A stretch of 56,981 bases of DNA, taken from NCBI RefSeq assembly GCF_025195085.2, contig NZ_JANAVY020000022.1:1-56981 (forward strand), written 5' to 3'. A program made the translations under genes and the position numbers. Below are positions 6,826 to 17,296 of the stretch, in pieces. Under the pieces are notes generated by a model. The model did no database searches and was not told the DNA's origin. It saw nothing but the letters and a program-made list of their open reading frames with translations. Position 1 is the stretch's first letter. Each line of letters begins with the position of its first letter. Source of the DNA: Vibrio intestinalis. GTDB taxonomy: Bacteria > Pseudomonadota > Gammaproteobacteria > Enterobacterales > Vibrionaceae.

Positions 6826-9800
6826 CTAGTAAAGATTGCGTGTTAGCTTAAACGACTTAAAAACATCCTGAGTAAACGGATTATCATCTTCATCCGAGGC
6901 TACGCGATAAGTCACTGCACCATTATCAAATGAGAAACGATAATCGATAGAGGTCGCGCTCGCTCGAACCACTTCCCCTTGGTCTAGCAACCTAAAGAAT
7001 GCCCAAGGCCCGCGTAACACCACACTGCGCGGAGATGAGTTGGCCTGAATCGGGACCAACGTCACTTTAGATTCCGCACTCTCTTTTAAACTGTTCGGCC
7101 AAATAAGCTCAACACTGTCTCGGCGACCATGGCTATAAGCCAAATACTGACCATCGATGTTTAACACGCCTCGGCGCTTATTACTTGTCAACTTACGCGG
7201 CTCAATTGAGAAACTCACATCCAAGATGCCCTTTTTATTAAAGAAGGCCTGTTGAATTTTATGTGACTGATTGATTTGATGCAGTACATACGGGTTAATC
7301 GGCAGATTAAACGAGCTATCATCTTTATTGCGGCTCGCGACAATCAGAGGCTTCAAATGGCTCGCATAGAACGCATCCAATGTGCCATTTGGTGCAAAGA
7401 AGGCTTCAAAGTCTTGTAGCGACGCTTCTTTTCTCGCATGCGGATTAAATGGATAACGCCCTTTCAACTTCTGCTCAAACTGCAAGTAAACATCTTGATA
7501 CCACTTTTTGCCTAAATGAGCTGTCGCCTCTTGCTTAACCACATACCACGACTCCTCAGCGACTTTACCAATCAATCGGTTTAAAGGAGCAGGTAGCCCC
7601 TCTGCGATGCGCGCAAGCGCATCAATTGGATCGTCACGTTGAGACAAGAGCTTGTCTTTGATTGCATCCAATGCTGCGCCACCTTGGCTTGGTGCTTTCT
7701 CCATCGCAACCAAATATTGATGCAAAGTATCGATTGAATCGATCACTTGGTGAACATACGGCGGCTTTTCACCAACTGGCGTGAGCATATCGTTAAGCTC
7801 ACCAAAATGGCGTTTCAACCCTAGATTCACCTTCTCACGCGATTGCGCTTGCCATGTGATGGATACCGCTTGGTCAATCAGATTATCACCGCCAATTTGG
7901 GTGTTCTCTTCGACAACACGCAGTAAACGCATCAGTGGTTCTGCATTGGCCACTAGATTTTCGAGCACTTGGGTGCTTTCACTCAGAGTAGTGAAGTAAC
8001 GCATATCGAGCTTATCAAGCACATCTGTCCATGAGCGGGCGTAATCCGTAATGTAGAGGTCAAGCAACATACCACGCAGCGCTTGCACGTCTGCGTCACT
8101 AAACTGGGTTGATTCCGTCTCTCCTAAAACCCAACTGTCGATTAAAGCCAGCTCAGAGACACTTTCCAATTTAGGAATAAAATATTCATTTAAACCTTTC
8201 GGGGTAAACAGTTGCGGCACAGTAAAGACTCGATTGGCAGCGCGCTGCTCATCAAACACCAACGCAAAACTTGGCCCGATAAGGTTATCAAGATGAAGCG
8301 CTGGCCCTAGAACAAATTGAGAATTTCGGCGCAAGCCTTGATACACCCTCTGTTCAATCGGTAATTTACCAAGCTGATACTGAGCATGTTTAATGGTCAC
8401 ATCATGCGGGTAGAGCGCCATAATGGCATCAACGTCGGCGTCACCTTTGGCCGTTTCAAGATCTGAAGTTTCCATTGCCACCAGCAAGTGATCCATCAGA
8501 TCGTTTTGCATCGCAGCGCGGCCCACGTAATATTCCTGCCATAGCTGCGAGAAATACTCTTCTACCATTGGCGTAATGCGGCCGCTTCTATCAACTACCA
8601 TCTTATACACGCGAAGGGCTTCGAGTTTTTGCTCATCGTTTTTCGCATGTTTGAGTTCGTAGACCACTTGCTCAAGCAGCAGTGGTACAAAACGCTTCTG
8701 CAATACTTCGTGATAAGTCTGCTCAATTTCTGGCGCAATTTTATGGCCTTGGTAGAGCGCAAAATCTTTTACCGCGGCCATGTCGCCTTTGTAGTCGCCA
8801 AACACTTTAGCTGAGTCGCGTAACTCATTAAGCGCTTGGATGGTGAAACGAAGCGAAGTGGATGATGAAACTTGATTGATCTGTTGGTACGTATTTGCTC
8901 TTGCCACTACGCTGTTAGAGCGCTCAATATTTTGCTGATAGTTAATATGCCAAATGCCTATCATGGCTGCTGCCGCTGCGATACCTAACCCGCCAATCAC
9001 TCGGGTTTTACGGCTCGCCTTTTTCAATGAACTTAGATTTCCTGACGCTAAACCGGCCTCTTTATAGAGTACCGATTGAAACAGTTGCTCAATGAAGTAC
9101 GCTTGTGACAATTTACTGCGAACCGTTTTACCAATCGGATTATCAATTTCGTAGCGGCGCGACGTTGCATCAGAAAACGCATTAACCATCACCCCTTGCT
9201 GAAAAGCGGAGGTTAGAAATACCCCACGCAAACCCAGGTCTGTTGGCGCTACCTCACCAGTAAAGGTTTCGCTGAGCAGCCTCATCACCATTTCATTCAG
9301 GCCTTTCATTTGACGGCTGAAGGCAAACAGTTGTTGACCACGCTCTGCAATACGCGACTCGCCCATTCCGGCACTGGCGCGATAAGCGAGATCTTTCGCC
9401 CAGTGGTCAAACTGAGACTCAATCGAAGCTATGGTCGTTTTCGCATCTTGAGATGAAATATCGACGCTAAAGCCTAGCGCATCAGCACGCTCTTTCGCTG
9501 ACAAAGAAGCGAACGTATGTTCAAAGCCTTCTAGTAAATCGAGTTTTGTCACGACTAAATAGACAGGTACACGGCTAGAAAGCGTTTGATTGATTTCAAC
9601 TAAACGCGCTTGAATAAGTGCCGCTTGCGCCTTGCGCTCTGTTTCTGAACGGGTAATCAGACTGGCAGCATCAACACCAATAATGACACCATTAAGAGGC
9701 TGACGCTGACGATATTGTGCTAGCCACTGCAAATAGCTTTGCCAAATTTGCTGCGTCCCCTTTTCTTCCGCGCCGTTATTCTCTAACTCTGCGTTGAGTA

Positions 9801-10365
9801 AATCACTGCTCGGCTCCCAAATCATTGAGTTTTCACCCACCCAACAATCAAGATCTACCTCATGGCCGTCAGTCGTAATTCTCTGGCGCTTAAAGGTTTC
9901 GCCACTGCGATTTACCAAACTACTTTTGCCTGATTCAGAAGCGCCAAGACATAAATACCAAGGCGTCTGATATGGGAACTGGCTCTGTTTTGAAGAAGAG
10001 CGCACAGACTCCATTGCACCATCAAGTTGAAAATGGAAACGCTCATACCAACGCTGCTGCTCTTGCTCCGCTTTTTTTATCTCTTTCGGATCGGGTTTAG
10101 CGGGCTGATCCGCTTGCATGGTGACGCGCAGTTTTCGCCACTGCCATGCCCAGAAGACTAAAATCCACGATAATAAATAGGCTACCGTGCAAAAGATTCG
10201 CGACGTAGTCGTTTTTAGCGGCTGCTCGCCATCGAGTGTCCATTCTGGCCCCCACCACCAAACGGCAAAGATGGGAAACAGAAACAATAACAAGAATAAA
10301 GTAGGTTTTGACGCTGACCACAACATTCTGATCGGCATTAAAATTCGACTTAGTGACGTCAACAT
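6826..10365 (-). CDS. tssM: T6SS inner-membrane protein TssM (IcmF/VasK)
   Basis: TssM spans the inner membrane and its periplasmic arm joins TssL to the lipoprotein TssJ, forming the trans-envelope channel. The 1179 residues show TM helices at about 20-40 and 57-75, a cytoplasmic NTPase-like domain with an intact Walker A (GASESGKSS, 141-149), a third TM near 455-475 (GGLGIAAAAAMIGIW) and a long periplasmic part ending in the IcmF C-terminal beta domain. Length is normal. The start follows AAGGAA. It begins 16 bases after tssA and is the last gene of the cluster. Confidence 0.95.
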   Translation of the reverse strand: MLTSLSRILMPIRMLWSASKPTLFLLLFLFPIFAVWWWGPEWTLDGEQPLKTTTSRIFCTVAYLLSWILVFWAWQWRKLRVTMQADQPAKPDPKEIKKAEQEQQRWYERFHFQLDGAMESVRSSSKQSQFPYQTPWYLCLGASESGKSSLVNRSGETFKRQRITTDGHEVDLDCWVGENSMIWEPSSDLLNAELENNGAEEKGTQQIWQSYLQWLAQYRQRQPLNGVIIGVDAASLITRSETERKAQAALIQARLVEINQTLSSRVPVYLVVTKLDLLEGFEHTFASLSAKERADALGFSVDISSQDAKTTIASIESQFDHWAKDLAYRASAGMGESRIAERGQQLFAFSRQMKGLNEMVMRLLSETFTGEVAPTDLGLRGVFLTSAFQQGVMVNAFSDATSRRYEIDNPIGKTVRSKLSQAYFIEQLFQSVLYKEAGLASGNLSSLKKASRKTRVIGGLGIAAAAAMIGIWHINYQQNIERSNSVVARANTYQQINQVSSSTSLRFTIQALNELRDSAKVFGDYKGDMAAVKDFALYQGHKIAPEIEQTYHEVLQKRFVPLLLEQVVYELKHAKNDEQKLEALRVYKMVVDRSGRITPMVEEYFSQLWQEYYVGRAAMQNDLMDHLLVAMETSDLETAKGDADVDAIMALYPHDVTIKHAQYQLGKLPIEQRVYQGLRRNSQFVLGPALHLDNLIGPSFALVFDEQRAANRVFTVPQLFTPKGLNEYFIPKLESVSELALIDSWVLGETESTQFSDADVQALRGMLLDLYITDYARSWTDVLDKLDMRYFTTLSESTQVLENLVANAEPLMRLLRVVEENTQIGGDNLIDQAVSITWQAQSREKVNLGLKRHFGELNDMLTPVGEKPPYVHQVIDSIDTLHQYLVAMEKAPSQGGAALDAIKDKLLSQRDDPIDALARIAEGLPAPLNRLIGKVAEESWYVVKQEATAHLGKKWYQDVYLQFEQKLKGRYPFNPHARKEASLQDFEAFFAPNGTLDAFYASHLKPLIVASRNKDDSSFNLPINPYVLHQINQSHKIQQAFFNKKGILDVSFSIEPRKLTSNKRRGVLNIDGQYLAYSHGRRDSVELIWPNSLKESAESKVTLVPIQANSSPRSVVLRGPWAFFRLLDQGEVVRASATSIDYRFSFDNGAVTYRVASDEDDNPFTQDVFKSFKLTRNLY

Positions 10366-10381
10366 GTGTTTTTCCTTTGTC

Positions 10382-11737
10382 CTACGACGTTGATAAGTTT
10401 TGTAGTTTTTTAATCAATGACGGCTCCCATTCTTCTACCGTCACGTGTTTTATTTTTTCGACCAGATCCTGACTATGGGACCGAGCCAAAGAAGAAAGTT
10501 TTGACCGGCTAAGTAGCTCCGCCATTTGATAGCGCCAATATGATTGCTCTCTAAGCTCTCTTGCCGACGCTAAGCCTTTATCAAGCTCAGCCATAGCAAG
10601 CTCAAAATCATCATTTTCAGTCACTGACTGCGCAATCGATGTATTGGCGGTATTTCCAGAAGTAGAAGTATTGGCGCTTTGCAACCACTGCTGAACCTTA
10701 GTTGGGACAAATGGCTCTCCAGATTTAAACGACAAGTCACTGATAATGGGTAATCGCTCCAAAAAAGCGTTCGCTTCTCTGGCGATACAATCTGCCCAAT
10801 CTCGATGGCCTAGTTTGAGGGCGATTTGCGCACTCATGTAATGTCCTTCAAACCAATAAGGGGCAATCAACAAGCTATTTTCAACTTGCTGCCAAAGTGC
10901 TAAATCTGGGGCGCTCATTCGCTCTTGATATTCTTGAGCTCGCTCCGTTGACATAAAGCGCAGCGCTGTTGCCCCTTCACCATCATGATCTGGCGCAGAC
11001 GTAATCCCATGCCAAACGGCATAGCGACGCATCGAAATAGCCAACAAAGCGCCCATCTCTTGCTGGGCGACTTCTTCGGCAATCTCTTGTAGCGTTTGCT
11101 TTAAATTCTTGTCACCCGAACGAGCAGATGAAGTAGTGAGCGGCTTAGGAATTGGTTGAGTTTTCTGTTCGCTTTCCGCTGCTTTTCTTTCTTGCCATTG
11201 GTTCAAACGACTTTTAAGCAGCGGCGTCACTTTATCTTGTTCAGCAAGCTCTATCGTTTCTAATGCTTGTCCCCAAGGCTCAAGGGCGTGAGTAAAATTA
11301 TGATGACGCGATTCATTTAGCTCATCAAAGTTAAGCTTATCAATGGCCTGCTCAAAGCGCTGCAGTTGCAATTGCGCATACTTAGATCGAATACGCTTAC
11401 CTTTTCCGCCTGGCGCGGGAAAGCAACTTTCCCAAAAATGGCTGACAAAATCGACCCAAACCCGCATCGAAATAAGGTAGTGATCAAGCCCTGCATGATT
11501 TTGCAAACAAAGCTGTAGAAAACCCAACACACGAATATCTTTACTCTTCGTAGCTAAAATATTGAGACATAAGCTCTCTACGTCACTCCACTTAATGTCA
11601 GTGTGATTAAGCGTGCCATACTTCATCATCTCTTGTTCGATGAACTCGAACTCTGCATCGTCTTCGAGTCGAACGCCTGCGGGTGATTGCTCACTGATCG
11701 CAGAAGTAACTTTTTGACGAAAATCCGCAATATCCAT
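10382..11737 (-). CDS. tssA: T6SS protein TssA (ImpA N-terminal domain)
   Basis: TssA proteins cap or nucleate the baseplate and sheath during tail assembly. The 451-residue protein has an ImpA-type N-terminal region, with the motif VWVDFVSHFWESCFPAPGGKGKRIR (given here only as the WESCFPAP core, about 93-100), and a C-terminal helical half resembling the VasJ type. It corresponds to VCA0119 by place and length. AGGAG stands before the ATG. It lies between vasI/tagO and tssM in one operon. The subtype of the C-terminal domain is inferred. Confidence 0.9.
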   Translation of the reverse strand: MDIADFRQKVTSAISEQSPAGVRLEDDAEFEFIEQEMMKYGTLNHTDIKWSDVESLCLNILATKSKDIRVLGFLQLCLQNHAGLDHYLISMRVWVDFVSHFWESCFPAPGGKGKRIRSKYAQLQLQRFEQAIDKLNFDELNESRHHNFTHALEPWGQALETIELAEQDKVTPLLKSRLNQWQERKAAESEQKTQPIPKPLTTSSARSGDKNLKQTLQEIAEEVAQQEMGALLAISMRRYAVWHGITSAPDHDGEGATALRFMSTERAQEYQERMSAPDLALWQQVENSLLIAPYWFEGHYMSAQIALKLGHRDWADCIAREANAFLERLPIISDLSFKSGEPFVPTKVQQWLQSANTSTSGNTANTSIAQSVTENDDFELAMAELDKGLASARELREQSYWRYQMAELLSRSKLSSLARSHSQDLVEKIKHVTVEEWEPSLIKKLQNLSTS

Positions 11738-11746
11738 TATCTGCTC

Positions 11747-12346
11747 CTACCAACGACACGGATCGCGCAGTGCATCAATCACACCGGCAACCTGACTAGT
11801 ATCAAACCTTAATCCATCAAACCCACGTGCGCTTGAACGCAGCGTAATACTGTCTCGGCTCATTAAGCGCTTCATTAGTGAAATCGCGGGGAGCCCTCGA
11901 GATGCCTCAAAGATCATTCCAGAATCATCACTTCGCCACGCCTGACGTTCACCATTTAACATAGAAATCGATACTCGAGCCGCAGGAACGGGAGCGGGCA
12001 GGTAAAGCTCAACACGCGAAATGTTGTCGATACAACTCATCACCAATACTTTACCTTTTTGCTGTGATGGCAAAGTAATTAGCGCACGCTTATTTTCTTC
12101 ATCGACTTCCACTCGCGGCGCAACATCGCCGGCAATACGTTGCTGCTCGATTTGATTGACTAACAGCCAGGACAAAGGCTTTTCACCCGAGCTAATTTTG
12201 GCTGAATCAAACACACGATCAAAGCAAGTCAGTCTTTGGTTTGCAGTGGTAATTTCAGCGCATTGATACGCGTCTCGTAGTTGATCACTGGCATAACTTG
12301 GCAAAGCAACTAAGCCAATTAACAAGCCCAAGAGTGATAGTTTCAT
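11747..12346 (-). CDS. vasI: T6SS-associated VasI/TagO-family protein
   Basis: This is a predicted periplasmic protein of the VCA0118 family. From the ATG at 12346 it has 199 residues and opens with a signal peptide, MKLSLLGLLIGLVALPSYAS. The ATG overlaps the vasH stop (ATGA), so translation is coupled; an upstream frame lacks this arrangement. Two cysteines (in YQCAEI and RLTCFD) near the mature N terminus and two later ones could form disulfides. The family is constant beside tssA in vibrio-type clusters and is thought to help peptidoglycan or membrane-complex placement. Its exact role is unsettled. Confidence 0.85.
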   Translation of the reverse strand: MKLSLLGLLIGLVALPSYASDQLRDAYQCAEITTANQRLTCFDRVFDSAKISSGEKPLSWLLVNQIEQQRIAGDVAPRVEVDEENKRALITLPSQQKGKVLVMSCIDNISRVELYLPAPVPAARVSISMLNGERQAWRSDDSGMIFEASRGLPAISLMKRLMSRDSITLRSSARGFDGLRFDTSQVAGVIDALRDPCRW

Positions 12347-13905
12347 CCTATTAGCTCCAACTTCTGACACTTATACGCCAACGTGCGTTTAGGAATGCCT
12401 AAGCTACGCGCTGCTTTGGCGCGATCACCACGATATTTATCTAAACGAGCTTGAATAATGGACGCTTCATAACAGCGGATGGCATGCTTGAGGTCATCAA
12501 TCGCTTCAATTTCTTGAGTGGTCGATGGCGTATGCTCATTAAGGGTGGCTGATGGGAAGGTTGGCTCACCAAGATTGGCTAAAATATGCAGCCTGTCTTT
12601 AACACTATTGAGCGAAATCGGCTGACCATGCATGGTTTGCGCACAACCAAACTCAATTAAATGCTTTAACTCGCGAACATTACCGGGGAAGGCATACTGT
12701 TTTAAGCGATCAATCGCCAACGAGTCGATTCCCGCAATATTGGCGTGATGCTCTCGGTTGTATTGCCTAATAAAGCCATGAGCCAGTTCATCCACATCTT
12801 CAATGCGCTGACTAAGCGTTGGGATTGATAATGGGAACTGACATAAACGATAGTACAAGTCTTGTCGGAACTGTCGCTCTCTCACTTGCTGAATGAGATT
12901 GACGTGCGTGGCGCATACAAGGCGAAAATCAGAATATTGCTCTTCTTTTCCGCCTAGAGGTCGAAACTTTTTAGTCTCTAGTACTCGCAACAATTTGGCC
13001 TGCAAGCCTAGCGGCATATCGCCGATTTCGTCCAAAAATAATGTGCCGCCATCCGCTTGAGCAATGAGTCCTTTGCGATCTCCATCCGCGCCAGAAAACG
13101 CACCTTTGCAGTAACCAAACAGTTCGCTTTCCAGTAGATTTTCCGGGATCGCGGCACAGTTAATGGCAATCAACGCTTCATTGCTGCGATTTGATGCTTG
13201 GTGAATAGCCTGCGCGACAAGCTCTTTGCCCGTGCCTGTCTCGCCCTGCACCATCACTGCCAAATGTGAGCTTGCAGCACTGACGATTTTTTCACGCAGG
13301 CGCTGCATAGCGCCACTTGCCCCAACGAGATTTTTACTGATGTCTGTTTGCATACGTTGACGCTGACAGCGCGTCTCTGCTTGCTGCAGTGAATCAGACA
13401 GCACCTGCTGATTGAGCTTACTTGATGCCATCTCATCAAGAAGGGCAAACTGATTTGAGAACAAATCTAAATATTGGAGAAAAGCTCGGTCGGAGCGCAA
13501 AGCCATAAGCTTGTCGCTATCTCCGACCATCACCAATAGATTGGCGACCTTGTTCTCTTTCAGCGGTAGGGGGTAAATCGCCATACTAGAGAACATGCCA
13601 ACGTTTTGTGCTAGCTGACTAAACTGAGCATCATTTTGCCAATAGATAAGTTCATCACTGGTCAGTATTTTTACTTCGGATTTATTGATCACATGGCTAA
13701 AAGGAACGTTGAAATCATTCACCGACCAAACCAAAGGTGGATTAAGGCCGGTGGAAGACAAAGTACGCCCTTCCGCATTGGGAGTCAGTACAAACGCTTT
13801 TTCAAGCGCTAGTTGCTGAGAAATCGAATCTAAAAAGCTGGCAGTCAGAGTCTGACGGTCTCGCTTTGCTACAATCTCTACACTGTGTTCCATCCAGCCT
13901 TTCAT
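12343..13905 (-). CDS. vasH: Sigma-54-dependent T6SS activator VasH
   Basis: This bacterial enhancer-binding protein activates sigma-54 promoters for T6SS genes. It has 520 residues: an N-terminal GAF-like sensory region (about 15-160), an AAA+ domain with Walker A GETGTGKE (221-228) and Walker B GGTLFLDEIGD (286-296), and a C-terminal Fis-type helix-turn-helix (about 475-516). The sigma-54-contacting loop reads GAFSGA (268-273) instead of GAFTGA, a conservative change. Its ATG abuts the clpV stop (TAGATG). A good sigma-54-type promoter lies ahead of the PAAR gene at the head of the cluster, and hcp units elsewhere are also expected targets. Confidence 0.94.
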   Translation of the reverse strand: MKGWMEHSVEIVAKRDRQTLTASFLDSISQQLALEKAFVLTPNAEGRTLSSTGLNPPLVWSVNDFNVPFSHVINKSEVKILTSDELIYWQNDAQFSQLAQNVGMFSSMAIYPLPLKENKVANLLVMVGDSDKLMALRSDRAFLQYLDLFSNQFALLDEMASSKLNQQVLSDSLQQAETRCQRQRMQTDISKNLVGASGAMQRLREKIVSAASSHLAVMVQGETGTGKELVAQAIHQASNRSNEALIAINCAAIPENLLESELFGYCKGAFSGADGDRKGLIAQADGGTLFLDEIGDMPLGLQAKLLRVLETKKFRPLGGKEEQYSDFRLVCATHVNLIQQVRERQFRQDLYYRLCQFPLSIPTLSQRIEDVDELAHGFIRQYNREHHANIAGIDSLAIDRLKQYAFPGNVRELKHLIEFGCAQTMHGQPISLNSVKDRLHILANLGEPTFPSATLNEHTPSTTQEIEAIDDLKHAIRCYEASIIQARLDKYRGDRAKAARSLGIPKRTLAYKCQKLELIG

Positions 13906-16503
13906 CTATTTCACCTCTCCGACAAATTCATCATCTTCGACACGAATCGTGACTTGATTGACCAACTCTTGGTTTGCCAAGCGCGTCAACAATGCCAATG
14001 AGATAGGCGGTAACACTTGGCCATCAATGATCGCTTCAAGCATACGAGCGCCATTTTCTGAGCGATTTGCTCGCTGAAGAATCAATTCAATAACACTCTC
14101 TTCGATAATCACTTCTGCGCCATAACGCTGGCTGAAAATCTGTTCGAGACGCGATAGTTTGCCAGCAACAATTTCTGCCAGAACGCCCTTGTCTAATGGT
14201 AGATATGGAATGGTCTCCATACGCGCCAAAAGCGCAGGTTTGAAGAAATCAGCAAGGATCGGGTAGAGCGCTTCATCCAGCACTTCTGGCTGTTCGCTGT
14301 GCTGAACAATGGCTTGATAACCCAAGTTAGAGGTTAAGAAGAACACGATGTTTTGGCAGTCAATTAGACGGCCTTCACCATCGGCTAACTCGCCTTTATC
14401 AAAAGCTTGATAGAACAAGTTCAGAACTTCTGGGTGAGCTTTTTCAACCTCATCCAATAACACCACTGAATAAGGCTTTTTACGAATGGCCTCCGTTAGC
14501 ACACCACCTTCACCGTAACCGACGTAACCTGGAGGCGAGCCGATTAAACGCGATACCGTGTGTTTCTCTTGGTATTCAGACATGTTGATCGTGGTCAGGA
14601 ACTGCTTGCCGCCATACAGTTGATTCGCAAGCTGAACAACCGTCTCGGTTTTACCGACGCCGCTTGGACCCACCAATAAGAACGCCCCTTTAGGGCGACC
14701 AGCACGGCGTAGATCTGCTCGCGCAGTAAGTAGGTTTTTATGTACACGCTCAATCGCGATGTCTTGACCTTTGATGGTTTCACGCAGGGTATCAGCCAGT
14801 TGGGTAATTTTATTGAGTTCATCAGACTTCATCTGATCAATCGGGACACCCGTCCAGTCAACGATGACTTCGGCGATTTGTTCTTCATCCACCTGTGGGT
14901 GAATCAAAGTCTCTTTGGCCGACAGCACTTCAAACTCATGGGTTAAATCACGCAATGTCTGCTGGGCTTCTAACAGCGTTTCTTCTTCGTCAGTATCACT
15001 ATCAAAACCTAAGATAGTTTGTCGCGCTTCAATGATGCCTTGTACCATCTCTTGTTGATGCAGCCATGCGTCATGAAGCGATTGATATTCGTCGCTTTCA
15101 ACATCGTGCAATGTTTGCAATTCATCTAAGCGAACACCATCAACATCTTCACCGAGCAGCTTAGCGCGCTCCAACATATCGATTTCTCGTTGACGCTGAA
15201 CACTTTGAGTTTCCAACTGCGCTAAACGCTTGGGTGGAGATGAAAGGTTAATCGCAATTCGAGCACATGCTGTATCAAGTACATCAATCGCTTTATCTGG
15301 AAGTTGACGGCCTGAAAGGTAACGCGCTGATAACTGTGAAGCTGCTTGTAGCGCAGTTTCAGAAATTAGAACTGTATGAGATTTTTCATATACATGATGC
15401 AGGCCGCGCAAAATATCAATGGTTTGTTCAACCGATGGTTCATCCACTTTCACGACTTCAAAACGGCGCGTTAACGCGGCATCTTTTTCAAAGTATTTTT
15501 TGTATTCTTTCCATGTCGTCGCCGCGATTGTGCTAATTTCACCACGAGCTAAGGCTGGCTTGAGTAAGTTCGCTGCATCATTGTCTCCACCAGCACCGAC
15601 TAAACTATGCGCTTCATCGATAAACAAGATGATCGGTTGAGGTGATTGTTTCACCTCTTCAATCACTCCTTTTAGGCGTTTCTCAAACTCGCCTTTCACC
15701 GATGCACCAGCTTGCAGTAACCCAAGGTCAAGCGACATAATCGTCACTTTTTTGAGCCTTTCTGGCACATTGTCACTTACGATACGCTGAGCTAATCCTT
15801 CAATTAGCGCACTTTTACCTACCCCAGCTTCACCAACAACAATAGGGTTGTTTTTACGGCGACGGCATAAAATATCAATCATTAAATTGATTTCGTTATC
15901 TCGGCACAGAACTGGGTCAAGTTCTCCTTGCTCCGCATCTTGAGTAATGTTTTTACAGTACTTCTCTAGAGATTGCTGACCACTTGCCAATATCGGCTGC
16001 TTGACTGATTTATCATCAGATACGACTGGCGTTTCCGATGAATTGGCCACCACAAGCTCGAACTCACGCTTAAGCGCTTCCGCGGTTAGTGGCTCAAGTA
16101 AACGTCTAACGGCAAGATTGAGGTAACGCTCTTTGCTTGCGAGCGCAATAACAAAAATGGCGCCAGAACGCAGCTCATGCTGATTTAGCTCTGTAGTTGA
16201 AATCAGCCACGCTTCTTGCAGCGCTTCTACCAACAATGGAGAGAATGGTGGGTATGTGTCTAGTGTATGTTCGCGAGTATAGTCTTCTTTAATCGCCGCT
16301 TTGAGAGCATTGTGGTCGATATTGGCATGTTGAAGAATGGTACGCAGATCAGACAGAGGATTATCAAGCAATACATCCATGTAATGAGCGAGCGTTACTT
16401 CTGGCTGCTGCTGCTCAATACAAAGCGAAGCTGCTTGCTCAAGCGCAAGCTTGCTCTGCTCGTTCAGTTTTGAAATCAATGTGGGTAATTCAATACGAAT
16501 CAC
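13906..16503 (-). CDS. clpV: T6SS sheath-recycling ATPase ClpV
   Basis: ClpV is a AAA+ unfoldase that disassembles the contracted TssB/TssC sheath. I prefer the GTG at 16503 (MIRIELPTLI, 865 residues) because AGGTGA precedes it by 5 bases; another GTG nine bases upstream would add three residues. The domains are an N-terminal Clp repeat domain that binds TssC, a first AAA+ domain (Walker A GEAGVGKS at about 224-231, FIDEAH), a middle helical region, and a second AAA+ domain with GPSGVGKT and LLDEVEKAHPEV. Both nucleotide sites look intact. It lies between tssL and vasH. Confidence 0.94.
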   Translation of the reverse strand: MIRIELPTLISKLNEQSKLALEQAASLCIEQQQPEVTLAHYMDVLLDNPLSDLRTILQHANIDHNALKAAIKEDYTREHTLDTYPPFSPLLVEALQEAWLISTTELNQHELRSGAIFVIALASKERYLNLAVRRLLEPLTAEALKREFELVVANSSETPVVSDDKSVKQPILASGQQSLEKYCKNITQDAEQGELDPVLCRDNEINLMIDILCRRRKNNPIVVGEAGVGKSALIEGLAQRIVSDNVPERLKKVTIMSLDLGLLQAGASVKGEFEKRLKGVIEEVKQSPQPIILFIDEAHSLVGAGGDNDAANLLKPALARGEISTIAATTWKEYKKYFEKDAALTRRFEVVKVDEPSVEQTIDILRGLHHVYEKSHTVLISETALQAASQLSARYLSGRQLPDKAIDVLDTACARIAINLSSPPKRLAQLETQSVQRQREIDMLERAKLLGEDVDGVRLDELQTLHDVESDEYQSLHDAWLHQQEMVQGIIEARQTILGFDSDTDEEETLLEAQQTLRDLTHEFEVLSAKETLIHPQVDEEQIAEVIVDWTGVPIDQMKSDELNKITQLADTLRETIKGQDIAIERVHKNLLTARADLRRAGRPKGAFLLVGPSGVGKTETVVQLANQLYGGKQFLTTINMSEYQEKHTVSRLIGSPPGYVGYGEGGVLTEAIRKKPYSVVLLDEVEKAHPEVLNLFYQAFDKGELADGEGRLIDCQNIVFFLTSNLGYQAIVQHSEQPEVLDEALYPILADFFKPALLARMETIPYLPLDKGVLAEIVAGKLSRLEQIFSQRYGAEVIIEESVIELILQRANRSENGARMLEAIIDGQVLPPISLALLTRLANQELVNQVTIRVEDDEFVGEVK

Positions 16504-16520
16504 GATAGTCACCTAGCTAA

Positions 16521-17294
16521 TTAAAGTAATTGTTGAAGTTGTTGTAATACGTGGTCTGTGTTCATCGCGAGTAGATGTGAGTACGTCACATACGCCGCAG
16601 ATACAACGCCGCCAATTAAGAACAACACTTGCCATGTTGAGAGACGGCGCTTCAATTTGATCGGCACATTTGCACTGTGTTTCGGGTTTGCAACCAACGG
16701 CGATAAGCTGTGTTGCAACTCATCAAAGCCCAGTAGCTTGTGTAGATGAGCGATCACTTTATCGCGCTCTGCTTGGCCGTTTTCTATGACTCGATATTTA
16801 CCTTCAAAGCCAAGCGCTAAACAGAGGTGGATAAACTCAAGTAATGTGCGGTATTTTTCAGGCTCACTAGAGAGGCGTTCAAGAATCTGGTAAACCTTTT
16901 CGCCACTCCATGTTTCGTTAAAAAACTTGGCAAGCAACGATTGTTGCGACCAACAGCTATGGCCACCCCAAGGGGTACTTAAAATCGACTCATCTAATGT
17001 GGCGCACAAGACATAGCGATAGGCGTTTAACTGAGCCTCTTCATATTTACCTTCAAGCTCGGCATCAATCGCTTGGATTTCTTCTACCACCTGCTGATAA
17101 ACGTCATCGACGTTATAACAATCCGATAAAGTACGAACACGGGTCGCAAGCCCTAACAAAGGGATTGCGGCATCAATCAGACTGTTAGGATGATCGCCAT
17201 TGATTTGAAACCAATATTGTTGGTCTTGCTCTATGCTTTCAACGCTATCGAACAGCAAATCTTGGTAGTGTTGTGTTGAATCAAACGAACTCAT
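16521..17294 (-). CDS. tssL: T6SS inner-membrane protein TssL (DotU)
   Basis: TssL works with TssM in the membrane complex and contacts the baseplate. The 257 residues form a cytoplasmic DotU helical domain and a single C-terminal TM helix (about 222-245, WQVLFLIGGVVSAAYVTYS), giving a tail-anchored protein. There is no C-terminal OmpA-like peptidoglycan-binding domain, so anchoring must come from a partner. AGGAG lies before the ATG. The stop of tssK is 2 bases upstream, which implies coupled translation. Confidence 0.94.
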   Translation of the reverse strand: MSSFDSTQHYQDLLFDSVESIEQDQQYWFQINGDHPNSLIDAAIPLLGLATRVRTLSDCYNVDDVYQQVVEEIQAIDAELEGKYEEAQLNAYRYVLCATLDESILSTPWGGHSCWSQQSLLAKFFNETWSGEKVYQILERLSSEPEKYRTLLEFIHLCLALGFEGKYRVIENGQAERDKVIAHLHKLLGFDELQHSLSPLVANPKHSANVPIKLKRRLSTWQVLFLIGGVVSAAYVTYSHLLAMNTDHVLQQLQQLL

Positions 17295-17296
17295 GA

